Made by a program: the position numbers and the translations under genes
In this document: positions 26,181 to 34,331 of the stretch, in pieces
Numbering within the stretch: the stretch's first letter is position 1
How the letters are laid out: every line of letters starts with the position of its first letter
Notes under the pieces: model-generated
Told to the model about the DNA's origin: nothing
Seen by the model: only the letters and a program-made list of their open reading frames with translations
Databases searched by the model: none
Source of the DNA: Phycisphaerae bacterium
GTDB lineage: Bacteria; Planctomycetota; Phycisphaerae; UBA1845
Reading direction: 5' to 3'
Length of the DNA stretch: 64,000 bases
Assembly: GCA_022072505.1 (NCBI GenBank)
Contig: JAJVHU010000013.1
Location: 1 to 64,000, forward strand

Positions 26181-26561
26181 GTGCGGATCATGCGGTCTTT
26201 GATAGCGCTCGTCGTGGGGCTTTGCTCCCTCTGCGGCTGCCAGGTTGAAGGCTCCTGGCGCCTCCAGCGCGTGCTGCATGTGAACCCGGACGCACCCCCG
26301 AGGATGATCACCCGGCTCACGATCGCTGAAGGGCGCTTCACATGCACCGAGGAGGGCGACGGCGGCGGGGCGACGTTGACGGGCCGGCAGCGATACTCGG
26401 GCGGAATCTTGACGCTTGAGCCTGAAACCGCGCCGCCGCGACGTTTCCGGTGTGCATTTCCGGCGAAGGACACGTTGCGGCTCGAGGCGCTTCCCCCCTC
26501 ACCCGAATCCGCTGCGATCTACGTTCGATCAGGTCGGCGGACCCCCGCCGGGGCGAGGTGA
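26181..26561 (+). CDS. Small lipoprotein, hypothetical
   Basis: 126 residues from GTG 26181, chosen because GGGAGGTG precedes it by about six bases. ATG 26190 is an alternative. The signal MRSLIALVVGLCSLCGC ends in a lipobox (SLCG|C), so lipid anchoring at about residue 20 is expected. The mature part is a short beta-rich domain (EGSWRLQRVL, LTIAEGRFTCTEEGDG) without recognised family. It precedes the metallo-hydrolase by eight bases and was probably co-transcribed with it. Confidence 0.6.
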   Translation: MRIMRSLIALVVGLCSLCGCQVEGSWRLQRVLHVNPDAPPRMITRLTIAEGRFTCTEEGDGGGATLTGRQRYSGGILTLEPETAPPRRFRCAFPAKDTLRLEALPPSPESAAIYVRSGRRTPAGAR

Positions 26562-26569
26562 CCGCCGTC

Positions 26570-27226
26570 ATGATGTTGCGCATTCATGTCGCGGAGGATC
26601 CGGTCTACGCGGAAAACTCCTACGTGGTCGCGGAAGCGGATTCCGGCGCCTGCTGGCTGATTGATCCGGGCCTGCCGCCTCATGCCGAGCGGATGCTCGA
26701 CCGGATCCGGCGGGACGGGCTGCGTCCGGAGGCGGTGGTCCTGACGCACGCGCACTTCGACCACATCGCCGGCGTCGACGATGTCCGCGCCGCCCTCGGG
26801 CTTCTCCCCGTGTACCTGGCCCGGGAGGAGTGGCGCGCCCTGTCGGACCCGGTTTACAACCTCTCGGGGTGGATCGGACCCGGCCTGGCGACGGCGGTGA
26901 CCGACCCGCTGGACCTTCCCGCCGACTCCGTCATGAAACTCGGGCGGACGGAGTGGGTCGTGCTCGATGTCTCGGGGCATTCTCCCGGCGGTCGGGCGCT
27001 GTATTGCGCGGGCGAAGGCGTCGTCATCGTCGGAGACGCGCTTTTCTCGGGCAGCGTAGGCCGGGTGGATTTCCCGACCAGCGACGGTCCGCGCCTGATC
27101 CGCAACATCCGCAATCATCTTCTGACGCTCCCGGACGACACCCGTGTCCTTCCCGGACACGGGCCCGCCACGACAATCGGACGCGAGCGGCGGACCAACC
27201 CCTTCATCCTGCGCGGACTCGACTGA
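26570..27226 (+). CDS. Metallo-beta-lactamase-fold hydrolase, glyoxalase II-like
   Basis: 218 residues from ATG 26570. It carries the dinuclear zinc motif THAHFDHIAG (HxHxDH), then VSGHSPGG, GDALFSG and a C-terminal LPGHGPATTIG. This order fits the small glyoxalase-II-like thioesterase branch that hydrolyses S-D-lactoylglutathione or related thioesters. The true substrate is not evident. It starts right after the lipoprotein gene and is followed by a diguanylate cyclase 150 bases on. Confidence 0.85.
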   Translation: MMLRIHVAEDPVYAENSYVVAEADSGACWLIDPGLPPHAERMLDRIRRDGLRPEAVVLTHAHFDHIAGVDDVRAALGLLPVYLAREEWRALSDPVYNLSGWIGPGLATAVTDPLDLPADSVMKLGRTEWVVLDVSGHSPGGRALYCAGEGVVIVGDALFSGSVGRVDFPTSDGPRLIRNIRNHLLTLPDDTRVLPGHGPATTIGRERRTNPFILRGLD

Positions 27227-27377
27227 CAGCCCGAGGTGTTTTCCCGGACGCGCCGACCTGAGCCGGCGATTTCGCGCTTTCGAGGTCCGATCACCCCTGA
27301 AGCGTTCACCCGAGAAAACGTCCGATCGTAGGCTTCTACCGCGGCGAAGACCTGACCTGGAGAGTCTGGGGGAGCGC

Positions 27378-28670
27378 ATGATCCACCGGAACGCGCGGAC
27401 GAATCTGACCACAGCCGTGGCCCGACGGGTAATCGCGTTATCCGGGTTTCTCTGGGTGGCGGCGGTCTTTGCGTTCGCCGTCATCACCGGGTTGGCTCGC
27501 ATGCGGGATGACCGCGAGGACGCGGCGGCGGCGGCTCAGCGCGCGCTGACCCACGTGGATCGCGCCACCCGGCTGCCGTCGCAGGAGGATCTCGCGGTGC
27601 TGGTCGGGCGCGACGAGCGGATCCGCGCTGCGGCGTGCGTGCGGTTCGACGGCGTACGCTGCGCCGCGTGGCCCGAGTCGGCGGCATCCACGACGCAGAA
27701 GACGCCGGTGTCGCGCGACCCGGGATCCGAGCCGGATTCCTGGAGCAACGCCCAGGGCGAGACGAAGGTCTGGCGCGTGAACCTCCCGCTGGCGGCGCGC
27801 GAGGCGTCGGTCGTCGCGTGGGTCAACGCGACGAACGTCGTCCGGCCGACGCTTCAGTCCACGCTCATCTTCGGCGGCGCCTTGCTGCTGGCGACGTTCC
27901 TCGGCGCTGCGGTCTGCGTGCAGTGGTTCGGCGGAGCCTGGTCATGCGTATTGCGGGATCTGACGCGCATCCTTCAGCTTGGCGGGGGATCCGACGCGGA
28001 CTGGTCGCCCTCCGCGGCGTACGCCGACACCGCGGCCCTGCGTCGCCAGATCACCGTCTCCGCCGGCGACCTTGCCGAAGCACGCCTCCGCATCGACTGC
28101 CTCGAGCAGCAGATGCAGCGGACGCTCCAGCACCGCGAACGCACCTTCGCCCGCAGTCTGGAAAAGACGCGCCGCGACAGCCTCACCGACCCGCTCACCG
28201 GCCTCTACAACCGCCGGTTCCTCGAAGAAGAACTCCCGGGAGTCCTCGCGGACCTTGAGGCGGGCGAGTCCGACGTCACCGTCGTCATGCTCGACCTCGA
28301 TCACTTCAAGCAGCATAACGACACACACGGTCACGAGGCCGGCGACGCCCTGCTGCGCTTCGTCGGTGAACTGCTGCGTGGCGCGACGCGGGACTCGGAT
28401 TACTGCGTCCGTTACGGCGGGGACGAGTTCGCCATCGTCATGCCCGACACCGCACCGGAAAACGCCGTCCCGCTCGTCGAGCGCATCCTGAAGCTTTTTG
28501 CCCAGTACACCGCTGTGCTCAAGACCGAACCCCGCGTCAGCCTCAGCGCCGGCGTCGCCGGCTCCGCCTCGCGCACGCGCGAGGAACGCAAGCAGTTGAT
28601 CAAGCTCGCGGACCGCGCGCTGTATCAGGCGAAGCGGCTCGGGAAGAACCGCGTCGCCGTCGCCGCCTGA
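27378..28670 (+). CDS. Membrane-bound diguanylate cyclase (GGDEF)
   Basis: 430 residues from ATG 27378 (GGGGGAG upstream). Two membrane segments (about residues 17-38 and 160-183) flank an extracytoplasmic region of about 120 residues. A coiled stretch (LRIDCLEQQMQRTLQHRERT) leads to a GGDEF domain with YGGDEFAIV near residue 347. Five residues before it sits RDSD, the RxxD inhibitory site. LDLDHFKQHNDTHGHEAGD and the C-terminal ADRALYQAKRLGKNRV are standard. An active c-di-GMP synthase with product inhibition is expected, sensing an unknown periplasmic cue. Confidence 0.9.
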   Translation: MIHRNARTNLTTAVARRVIALSGFLWVAAVFAFAVITGLARMRDDREDAAAAAQRALTHVDRATRLPSQEDLAVLVGRDERIRAAACVRFDGVRCAAWPESAASTTQKTPVSRDPGSEPDSWSNAQGETKVWRVNLPLAAREASVVAWVNATNVVRPTLQSTLIFGGALLLATFLGAAVCVQWFGGAWSCVLRDLTRILQLGGGSDADWSPSAAYADTAALRRQITVSAGDLAEARLRIDCLEQQMQRTLQHRERTFARSLEKTRRDSLTDPLTGLYNRRFLEEELPGVLADLEAGESDVTVVMLDLDHFKQHNDTHGHEAGDALLRFVGELLRGATRDSDYCVRYGGDEFAIVMPDTAPENAVPLVERILKLFAQYTAVLKTEPRVSLSAGVAGSASRTREERKQLIKLADRALYQAKRLGKNRVAVAA

Positions 28671-28685
28671 GGACCAACGCCTTTT

Positions 28686-28976
28686 CTACCCCTTGTCGGC
28701 GAGAACAAAGAAAATGACGTACACCGCCGCGACCGCGACCAGCGTCAACGTGATGGCGACCTTGCATTGAAGGCGCTGCGCGACGATCGCCGGCTCCGGG
28801 CTCTCGACTTTCCGGTGCGACCAGAGCACCAGCCCCGCAAGACAGAAGGCGGCCGGCGCCAGGAGTTCAAGAAAAAGAATGATCGACCACTGCTTGAACG
28901 CCGGAGGGTAGACCAGCATCACGCCCGCCAGCGCCAGGCAAACAAGACTCATCCAGACTGAGATCAACGCCAGCAT
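28686..28976 (-). CDS. Small three-span membrane protein, hypothetical
   Basis: 96 residues from ATG 28976. A start 32 codons earlier is open, but it would translate through the dispersed repeat at 28997-29021 (ERVLTGAARSRK), so the shorter form is preferred. Hydrophobic segments are LISVWMSLVCLALAGVMLVY, IILFLELLAPAAFCLAGLVL and ITLTLVAVAAVYVIFFVL. Family not recognised. It converges with the diguanylate cyclase gene. Confidence 0.5.
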   Translation of the reverse strand: MLALISVWMSLVCLALAGVMLVYPPAFKQWSIILFLELLAPAAFCLAGLVLWSHRKVESPEPAIVAQRLQCKVAITLTLVAVAAVYVIFFVLADKG

Positions 28977-28996
28977 GACTTGGACGCGTTTTCTTG

Positions 28997-29021
28997 ACCG
29001 AGCCGCGCCCGTAAGGACGCG
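28997..29021. repeat. accgagccgcgcccgtaa repeat, copy 1
   Basis: accgagccgcgcccgtaagg followed by acgcg. Related copies are at 41397-41419 (reverse), 47531-47560 and 47604-47628. In one frame of the reverse strand the element encodes YGRGSV or YARGSV, a peptide often seen in spurious annotations of planctomycete genomes. It lies upstream of the small membrane protein gene. Confidence 0.65.
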
Positions 29022-29147
29022 CTCTTGTTTCCGCCCGGTTTCGGAGGTGTCGAAAAAGCGTCTTGCGCCCAAGTCAGCCGAATCTTCCGGCCTTTCCGCA
29101 AGACGCGACGCTCATCACCCGGGTTCCGACTGCCGAAACCCGGACCC

Positions 29148-30020
29148 CTACTTCCGCGCCTGAACGTACGCCATCAATTTGTACGCCAGCCGCGCCGCCA
29201 GAAACTCGGTCACCGTCTGTCCCGGCAGCGGCATCACCTCGACAATGTCCGCCGCCACGAGGTTCTTCTCCGCCGCCACCAGCCGCAGCAATCCGGTCAC
29301 CTGGTACCAGTCCAGACCGCCGGGCTCCGGTGTCCCCGTCCCTGGCGCATACGCCGGGTCGAAGCCGTCGATGTCGATCGTCACGTAAACGGCGTCGCCC
29401 AGCGAGTCCAGAATCCGATCCACCCAGTCCTCGGTCATCATGCAGTCGCGGGCGGTCACGGGACGGATTCCCGCACGCTTCATGAAGCGGTGATCCTCGG
29501 CGCTGACCGCGCGGATTCCGACGGGAACCAGCGTCGCGCCGTAGTCGACGACGCGGCGCATGACGCTGGCGTGCGAATACGGACTGCCGTGGTAGGCGTC
29601 GCGCAGGTCGCTGTGCGCGTCGATCTGAAGCACCGAGAGTGTCTTGTGCTTCGTCATGACCGCCCGCACCAGCCCCGAGGTCACGCCGTGCTCCCCCCCC
29701 AGTCCGAAGAGGAACTTCCCGGCGGACACGACGGGTCTGGCGGCGCGAAAGATCGCCTCGTGCATCGCCTCCGGTCCGCGCGCCTCCGCCTCGACGGGCA
29801 GCAGCGTCGCCACCCCCGCGCGGTGGAATTCCCCGCCCAGCTCCTCGTCAAAAAGCTCCACCTGTCCCGACGCCCGGACGATCGCGTCCGGACCGTGACG
29901 CGTCCCGACGTTGTAGCTCGTCGTCGCGTCATAAGGGATCGGCAGCACGACGAACCGCGAGCGCTTGTAATCCGACTCCTTCGCCTCCAGCCCGAGAAAC
30001 CCGGGCACGCCTGTCCGCAT
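29148..30020 (-). CDS. speB: Agmatinase / ureohydrolase family protein
   Basis: 290 residues from ATG 30020, set by the strong site GGAGGAAGAAC; an earlier in-frame start lacks one. Binuclear manganese signatures are present: GLGGEHGVT, QIDAHSDLRD and TIDIDGFDPAYAPGTGTPEP. The family hydrolyses agmatine to putrescine and urea, the usual reaction for this subgroup, but related guanidino substrates cannot be excluded. The gene stands alone, with no arginine decarboxylase beside it. Residues SYNVGTRHGP at the N-terminus are typical. Confidence 0.88.
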   Translation of the reverse strand: MRTGVPGFLGLEAKESDYKRSRFVVLPIPYDATTSYNVGTRHGPDAIVRASGQVELFDEELGGEFHRAGVATLLPVEAEARGPEAMHEAIFRAARPVVSAGKFLFGLGGEHGVTSGLVRAVMTKHKTLSVLQIDAHSDLRDAYHGSPYSHASVMRRVVDYGATLVPVGIRAVSAEDHRFMKRAGIRPVTARDCMMTEDWVDRILDSLGDAVYVTIDIDGFDPAYAPGTGTPEPGGLDWYQVTGLLRLVAAEKNLVAADIVEVMPLPGQTVTEFLAARLAYKLMAYVQARK

Positions 30021-30198
30021 GTTCTTCCTCCGTGAGACGGCGGGAAGTGTAACGCCGGCGGCCCCCGCCGTCGCATCAATGCGCGGAGCGGCTGCGCCTG
30101 AGTCATGATTCACGTATGTGGAGTGCCCCTCTGCGCCACGGGCTTTGCCCCCCGCGAACGCTTGTCTCGCGGCGCACCGTGAAATCGAGAAGGACGAT

Positions 30199-30381
30199 TA
30201 AGCTCGACTTTTGCCCCTTTCCGAGGGACGGTTTCCGTCAATTTCGACGGAAAACGCGAGCGTCGAGGTTTCGCAACCCCCGCCGAAACCCCGGGGGGTT
30301 TCAAAACGCCGAGCCGCCGTGTTGATATCTTCGATCCTCCAGGGAATCTCCCTCCCTCAAAAACGGCAAAAGTCGAGCTTA
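30199..30381. repeat. 183-bp element with 17-bp perfect inverted ends
   Basis: taagctcgacttttgcc (30199-30215) is exactly repeated in inverse as ggcaaaagtcgagctta (30365-30381). Between them lie two smaller palindromes, tttccgtcaatttcgacggaaa (in part) and gaaaccccggggggtttc. The right end supplies the stop codon of the radical SAM gene. Size and structure suggest a MITE-like element or a structured RNA. Apart from it, the 358 bases between agmatinase and the radical SAM gene hold no gene. Confidence 0.65.
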
Positions 30382-31506
30382 GAACAGGCGCATCTGCCCG
30401 CCCGTCTCCGGACGGCGGAACCGCGCGCCGGACAGAGGGCGGATGTCGCGGTTCAGCCCGTACCGGCGGGTGAAGACGTCGAAGGTCTGCGCGATCTGCT
30501 CGACATAAGGCCCGGCCCCGCGTCCGCGCCGGCGCGAGGCGTCGTACAACTTGCCGCCGCGGGCCTGGCGGATCAGCGCCTCGACCTTCCGGGCCCGCTC
30601 GGGATGCACGTGGCGCTTCAGCCAGTCCAGAAAGAGATCTTTGACCTGGTAAGGCAGGCGCAGCAACACCCACGCCGCCCGCGTCGCTCCCGCCTCGGCG
30701 ACCGCCTGAAGGAGGTTCGGAAGCTCGGCGTCCGTCAACCCGGGAATGATCGGCGCGACGTTGACCGAGACGCTCACCCCCGCATCCGCAAGCTCCCGGA
30801 TCACGCGCAGGCGGGCCGACGGCGCCGACGCGCGAGGCTCCAGCCGGGAGGCCAGATCCGCGTCCAAGGTGACCAGCGTGACCGTCACGCGCCCGGCGTT
30901 CTTGTCCGACAGCGTCTTCCAGAGATCGACGTCGCGCAGCACCAGCGCGCTTTTCGTCATCGTCGACACCGGCTGACCGCACTCGGCGAGGATTTCCAGG
31001 CATTGCCGCGCGACGCGCATCCGGTGCTCGATCGGCTGATAAATGTCGGTGATCGCGGACATGACGATCGGCTCGGGCCTCCACGAGGGAGAGGCGAGTT
31101 CCTTGCGCAGCAGTTCCGGCGCGTCGGGCTTCGCCGTCAGCTTCGTCTCGAAGTCCAGACCGCAACTGAACCCCAGGTATTCGTGATAAGGCCGGGCGAA
31201 GCAGTAAATGCACCCGTGCTCGCATCCGCGGTAGGGATTCAGCGTCCAGTCAAAGGGAACGTCCGAGGTCGGCGTGACGCGGTTGATGATCCGCTGCGTG
31301 CGATCCAGGAAGACCTGGCGCTCGACGCGGTGCGGCCGGCCGTCGCCGTCGTCCCGCTCGATCCACTGCCGGTCCAGCTCCTCGCCCAGCACGTGCAGAC
31401 GGACCGACTCGAAGCGGTTTCCGGGGTTCAACCCCGCGCCGCGGCGATGTGCCGGGCCTTTCTCAAGCGCGTCGCGGTAGGAGAAGTCGTCCTGCATTCC
31501 GAACAT
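30379..31506 (-). CDS. PA0069-family radical SAM protein
   Basis: 375 residues. The cluster motif CEHGCIYCFARP, at about residues 94-105, gives the CxxxCxxC ligands for a 4Fe-4S centre, preceded by TLNPYRGC. Further family stretches are MSAITDIYQPIEHRMRVARQ and VSVNVAPIIPGLTD. It belongs to the splB-like PA0069 group, whose reaction is not established. DNA-lesion repair is sometimes suggested because of distant relation to spore photoproduct lyase. MFG or the Met at residue 4 may be the start. The stop codon lies in the inverted-repeat end at 30365-30381. Confidence 0.85.
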   Translation of the reverse strand: MFGMQDDFSYRDALEKGPAHRRGAGLNPGNRFESVRLHVLGEELDRQWIERDDGDGRPHRVERQVFLDRTQRIINRVTPTSDVPFDWTLNPYRGCEHGCIYCFARPYHEYLGFSCGLDFETKLTAKPDAPELLRKELASPSWRPEPIVMSAITDIYQPIEHRMRVARQCLEILAECGQPVSTMTKSALVLRDVDLWKTLSDKNAGRVTVTLVTLDADLASRLEPRASAPSARLRVIRELADAGVSVSVNVAPIIPGLTDAELPNLLQAVAEAGATRAAWVLLRLPYQVKDLFLDWLKRHVHPERARKVEALIRQARGGKLYDASRRRGRGAGPYVEQIAQTFDVFTRRYGLNRDIRPLSGARFRRPETGGQMRLF

Positions 31507-31557
31507 TATACAAACACAGACGCGCCCGTCAAGGCCGGGGCGTCGGCTGCGGCGCCG

Positions 31558-32559
31558 TCATGCCGCGCCCGCTGGCGACGTCAGCGAGGCGACGACCCGT
31601 GCGGTCGTTTCCTCGGTGCGGATCCCCGGCGCGTAGCCGAAGTCCCTGCCGGAGGCGGAAATGTCGAAAAAATGATCGAGGGCGAGTTGATCCGCCAGAA
31701 ACCGCGTCATCGGCGGCTCGCCCCGCAGGCGCAGCGCCGCGTAGACGGCCTCGCACGCGGCGCCGAGCGTCCGCGCCGCGCGGTGCGAGAGGCGGCGCGT
31801 GATCGGCGGCGCGCCGGCCCGGGCGAGGACGTCGGCGATCCAACCCCAGAGGACGACCGGCTCGCCCTGCGAGATGAAATAAGCGCGGCCGGCGCAACGA
31901 GCGCCCCGTCCGAGTTCATCCGCCGCCAGCAGGTGCGCATGCGCCGCATTGTCCACGTCCGTGATGTCGACGCGGTTGCTCCCCTGTCCGACCTGCACGA
32001 GGCGCCCCTGTCGCGCCCGCTCAAGGATCCGAGGCATCAGGTGCGGGTCGCCGGGACCGACGATCAGGTGCGGTCGAAGCGCGACCGTCTTCAGTTCCGC
32101 GCCGTTGAGGGAAAGGACCGCGCGCTCCGCCGCCGCCTTGCTTTCAGGGTAGGCGGCAAGATACCGCGAGGGATAAGGCACAGACTCATCCGCCCCCGAA
32201 ACCGGCCCGTCCGACAGCACGACGCTCGGGGAACTCGTGTACACGAGACGGCGCACGCCGCATGTCCGGCAGGCGGCCAGCACGTTCCGCGTCCCCTCAT
32301 GATTGATCGCAAAATACGCTCGCCTCGGACCCCAGATTCCGGGGATCGCGGCGACGTGGAACACCGCGTCCTGTCCCGCGCACGCGCGCGTGACCGCGTC
32401 GGCGTCCCGCACGTCGCCGACCACGCCGCGGGCGCCGAGCGCCTCGACCGCCGGATACCGGTTGCGGCCGAACACCGTCACGTCGTCCCCCCGGGCGCGC
32501 AACATCCGGACGATCGCCCCGCCGAGAAACCCGCCGCCGCCGGTGACCAGGGCCTTCAC
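31558..32559 (-). CDS. oleD: OleD-like 2-alkyl-3-oxoalkanoate reductase
   Basis: 333 residues, extended SDR/3-beta-HSD fold. Rossmann motif TGGGGFLGGAIV at the N-terminus, then VAAIPGIWGPRRAY, LVYTSSPSVV and the catalytic YPESKAAAE. This combination and the gene order directly after oleC match OleD, which reduces the beta-keto acid from OleA to a beta-hydroxy acid with NADPH in long-chain olefin synthesis. The GTG start overlaps the oleC stop (GTGA). OleA and OleB are not in the window. If the identification of oleC is wrong, a sterol dehydrogenase-like role is possible. Confidence 0.8.
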   Translation of the reverse strand: MKALVTGGGGFLGGAIVRMLRARGDDVTVFGRNRYPAVEALGARGVVGDVRDADAVTRACAGQDAVFHVAAIPGIWGPRRAYFAINHEGTRNVLAACRTCGVRRLVYTSSPSVVLSDGPVSGADESVPYPSRYLAAYPESKAAAERAVLSLNGAELKTVALRPHLIVGPGDPHLMPRILERARQGRLVQVGQGSNRVDITDVDNAAHAHLLAADELGRGARCAGRAYFISQGEPVVLWGWIADVLARAGAPPITRRLSHRAARTLGAACEAVYAALRLRGEPPMTRFLADQLALDHFFDISASGRDFGYAPGIRTEETTARVVASLTSPAGAA

Positions 32560-34259
32560 GACAACCGCTCCGCCGCCCAGCGCGCCAGCCTCTCGCGGAA
32601 GATCTTCGCGTTGTGCCGGATGTCCACCGGAAACGCCCGGTGATAGAGCACCCCGCGGATATCCCGCGTCCGCTCGTCCTTCGCGCCCAGCTCAAGAAGT
32701 TCGCGCGTGAACTCCGCCCGCCGCCGCCCGCGCGGGTAACGCCCCGGCAAAGGTTCGACGATCAACACGGGGCGCTGCGCCGCGCCGCCGTCCCCCGTGG
32801 GCACGCCGACCAGCGCGGTGCGGAAAACCTCGGGATGCTCGTTGAAGATCGCCTCGCACTCGATCGTATACAGACAGCCCTCCCGCGTCGGAACGCGGTG
32901 CGCCTTGCGTCCGCAGAACCAGAGCCTTCCGCCGGCGTCGAAGTAGCCGACGTCGCCGATGCGATGCCAGGTGCGATCTCCTTCGCGGATTTTGTGCAGC
33001 GCCGTGGCGTCCGGGCGATGATCGTAACTTCGCGTGACGACGTCGCCGCTGACGACGATCTCGCCGTGCTCGCCCGCGCGGACCTCAAGATCGTCGCGCC
33101 AGACAGGGACCGGATCGTCGCTGATCCGGATGATGCGGACGCCGATCCCCGGAAACGGCGCGCCGACGCACGTGCCCGCGCCGCAGCGCGCGAGAGAGAT
33201 CAACCCGCCTTCCAGCAGCTCGCGCCCGCGGATCGACGTGACCGGCAGGGACTCCGTCGCGCCGTAAGGCGTGTGAATGTCGCCGTCGTCGGGAAGAATC
33301 CGGCGCCACTGCTCAATCACGCGCCAAGGGATCGGCGCTCCCGCCGTCAGCACGCGCTTCAACCGAGGCAGCCGGATGCCGCGGTCGATGCAAAAAGCGC
33401 CGACGCGCCGCCAGATCGCGGGCGATCCGAACGTCGTCGTCACGTCGTACGCCAGCAGATCGCGGACGAGCTTTTTCGGGTCGCAACGCGCCGGGCGCGA
33501 GGGGTCCATCTCCGGAACCACGCAGGTGATCCCCATCGCGGTGCTGAAAAGCGCGAACAAAGGGAAAGCGGGCAGGTCCACCTCGCCGGGCCGCATGTCG
33601 TAATGTGCCTGAATCAACCGGACCTGGGCATCAAACATGCCGTGTTCGTAGACGACGCCTTTCGGCGGACCGGTGCTGCCGGTGGTAAAGAGGATCGCCG
33701 CCACGTCATGCGGTCCGGTTTGCGCCGCCTGAAATCGCCGCGAGCCGCCCCGGAGAACCTCGTCCAGCGTCGCGCCTCCCCAGCCGAACCGGCTTCCCAC
33801 CGTGATGATCGAACGCAGCTTCGGGAAACGTCGTCGGTGAAACCAGCGCACGACCTGCGCCAGCGGCACGCCGATGAAGGCCTCCGGTTCCGACTCGGCG
33901 ATGCAGTCGATCATCCGGGCGACGCCCATCCCGGGGTCGATCAGGATCGGGACCGCGCCGAGCTTGAAGAGCGCGAAAATCACGCCGGTGAATTCAAGCC
34001 CCGGCCGGATCATGACGACCGTCCGGACGCCCCGGTCAACGCCGACGCCGCGCAACCCGTCCGCGATCCGGTTCGACGCCTGATCCAGCTCGGCAAAGGT
34101 CCACCGCGCCGGGCCGGAACCGGCGGGGTTGCGTCGCCACGGAACGATCAGCGCCGGCCTTTCCGGAGCGGCGTCCGCCTGCGCGCTGAGGCGCGACGCA
34201 ATGTTCAGCGTCCGATCAGGCGCGGCGGCAATCGGCGGATGCGCGGTCAGCGTCGTCAT
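32556..34259 (-). CDS. oleC: OleC-like beta-lactone synthetase (ANL superfamily)
   Basis: 567 residues from ATG 34259. The adenylation core has FTTGSTGPPKGVVYEHGMFD near residue 190, then TPYGATESLPVTSI and an A8-like IGDVGYFDAGGRLWFCGRKA. The C-terminus FPVDIRHNAKIFRERLARWA is the signature that separates OleC from ordinary fatty acyl-CoA ligases. The enzyme converts beta-hydroxy acids to beta-lactones in the OleABCD pathway. It is coupled to oleD by overlapping codons. A minus-strand TACAAT box nine bases before the ATG suggests a nearly leaderless mRNA. Confidence 0.87.
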   Translation of the reverse strand: MTTLTAHPPIAAAPDRTLNIASRLSAQADAAPERPALIVPWRRNPAGSGPARWTFAELDQASNRIADGLRGVGVDRGVRTVVMIRPGLEFTGVIFALFKLGAVPILIDPGMGVARMIDCIAESEPEAFIGVPLAQVVRWFHRRRFPKLRSIITVGSRFGWGGATLDEVLRGGSRRFQAAQTGPHDVAAILFTTGSTGPPKGVVYEHGMFDAQVRLIQAHYDMRPGEVDLPAFPLFALFSTAMGITCVVPEMDPSRPARCDPKKLVRDLLAYDVTTTFGSPAIWRRVGAFCIDRGIRLPRLKRVLTAGAPIPWRVIEQWRRILPDDGDIHTPYGATESLPVTSIRGRELLEGGLISLARCGAGTCVGAPFPGIGVRIIRISDDPVPVWRDDLEVRAGEHGEIVVSGDVVTRSYDHRPDATALHKIREGDRTWHRIGDVGYFDAGGRLWFCGRKAHRVPTREGCLYTIECEAIFNEHPEVFRTALVGVPTGDGGAAQRPVLIVEPLPGRYPRGRRRAEFTRELLELGAKDERTRDIRGVLYHRAFPVDIRHNAKIFRERLARWAAERLS

Positions 34260-34274
34260 CAGCAGGACATTGTA
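34259..34274 (-). promoter_or_regulatory. Candidate -10 box giving a leaderless oleC transcript
   Basis: On the minus strand TACAAT (34274-34269) is a 5-of-6 match to the -10 consensus and lies nine bases before the oleC ATG. A start site six to eight bases beyond it would fall within three bases of the ATG. No ribosome-binding site is visible before that ATG, which fits leaderless translation. Confidence 0.4.
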
Positions 34275-34331
34275 GCGATAACCGGCGCAGCGCGGGAACC
34301 GAGGCGCGTCTCCGTGCCGATGCAACGGAAC

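Noticed and set aside
29113..29145. ccgggttccg...cgaaacccgg hairpin after the agmatinase gene
   Set aside because: Could be a weak terminator but has a mismatch and no T-run on either strand; not listed as a feature.
32613..34331. Upstream part of the very long plus-strand frame ending at 35939
   Set aside because: This part is antisense to oleC. The real membrane protein starts near 34332.
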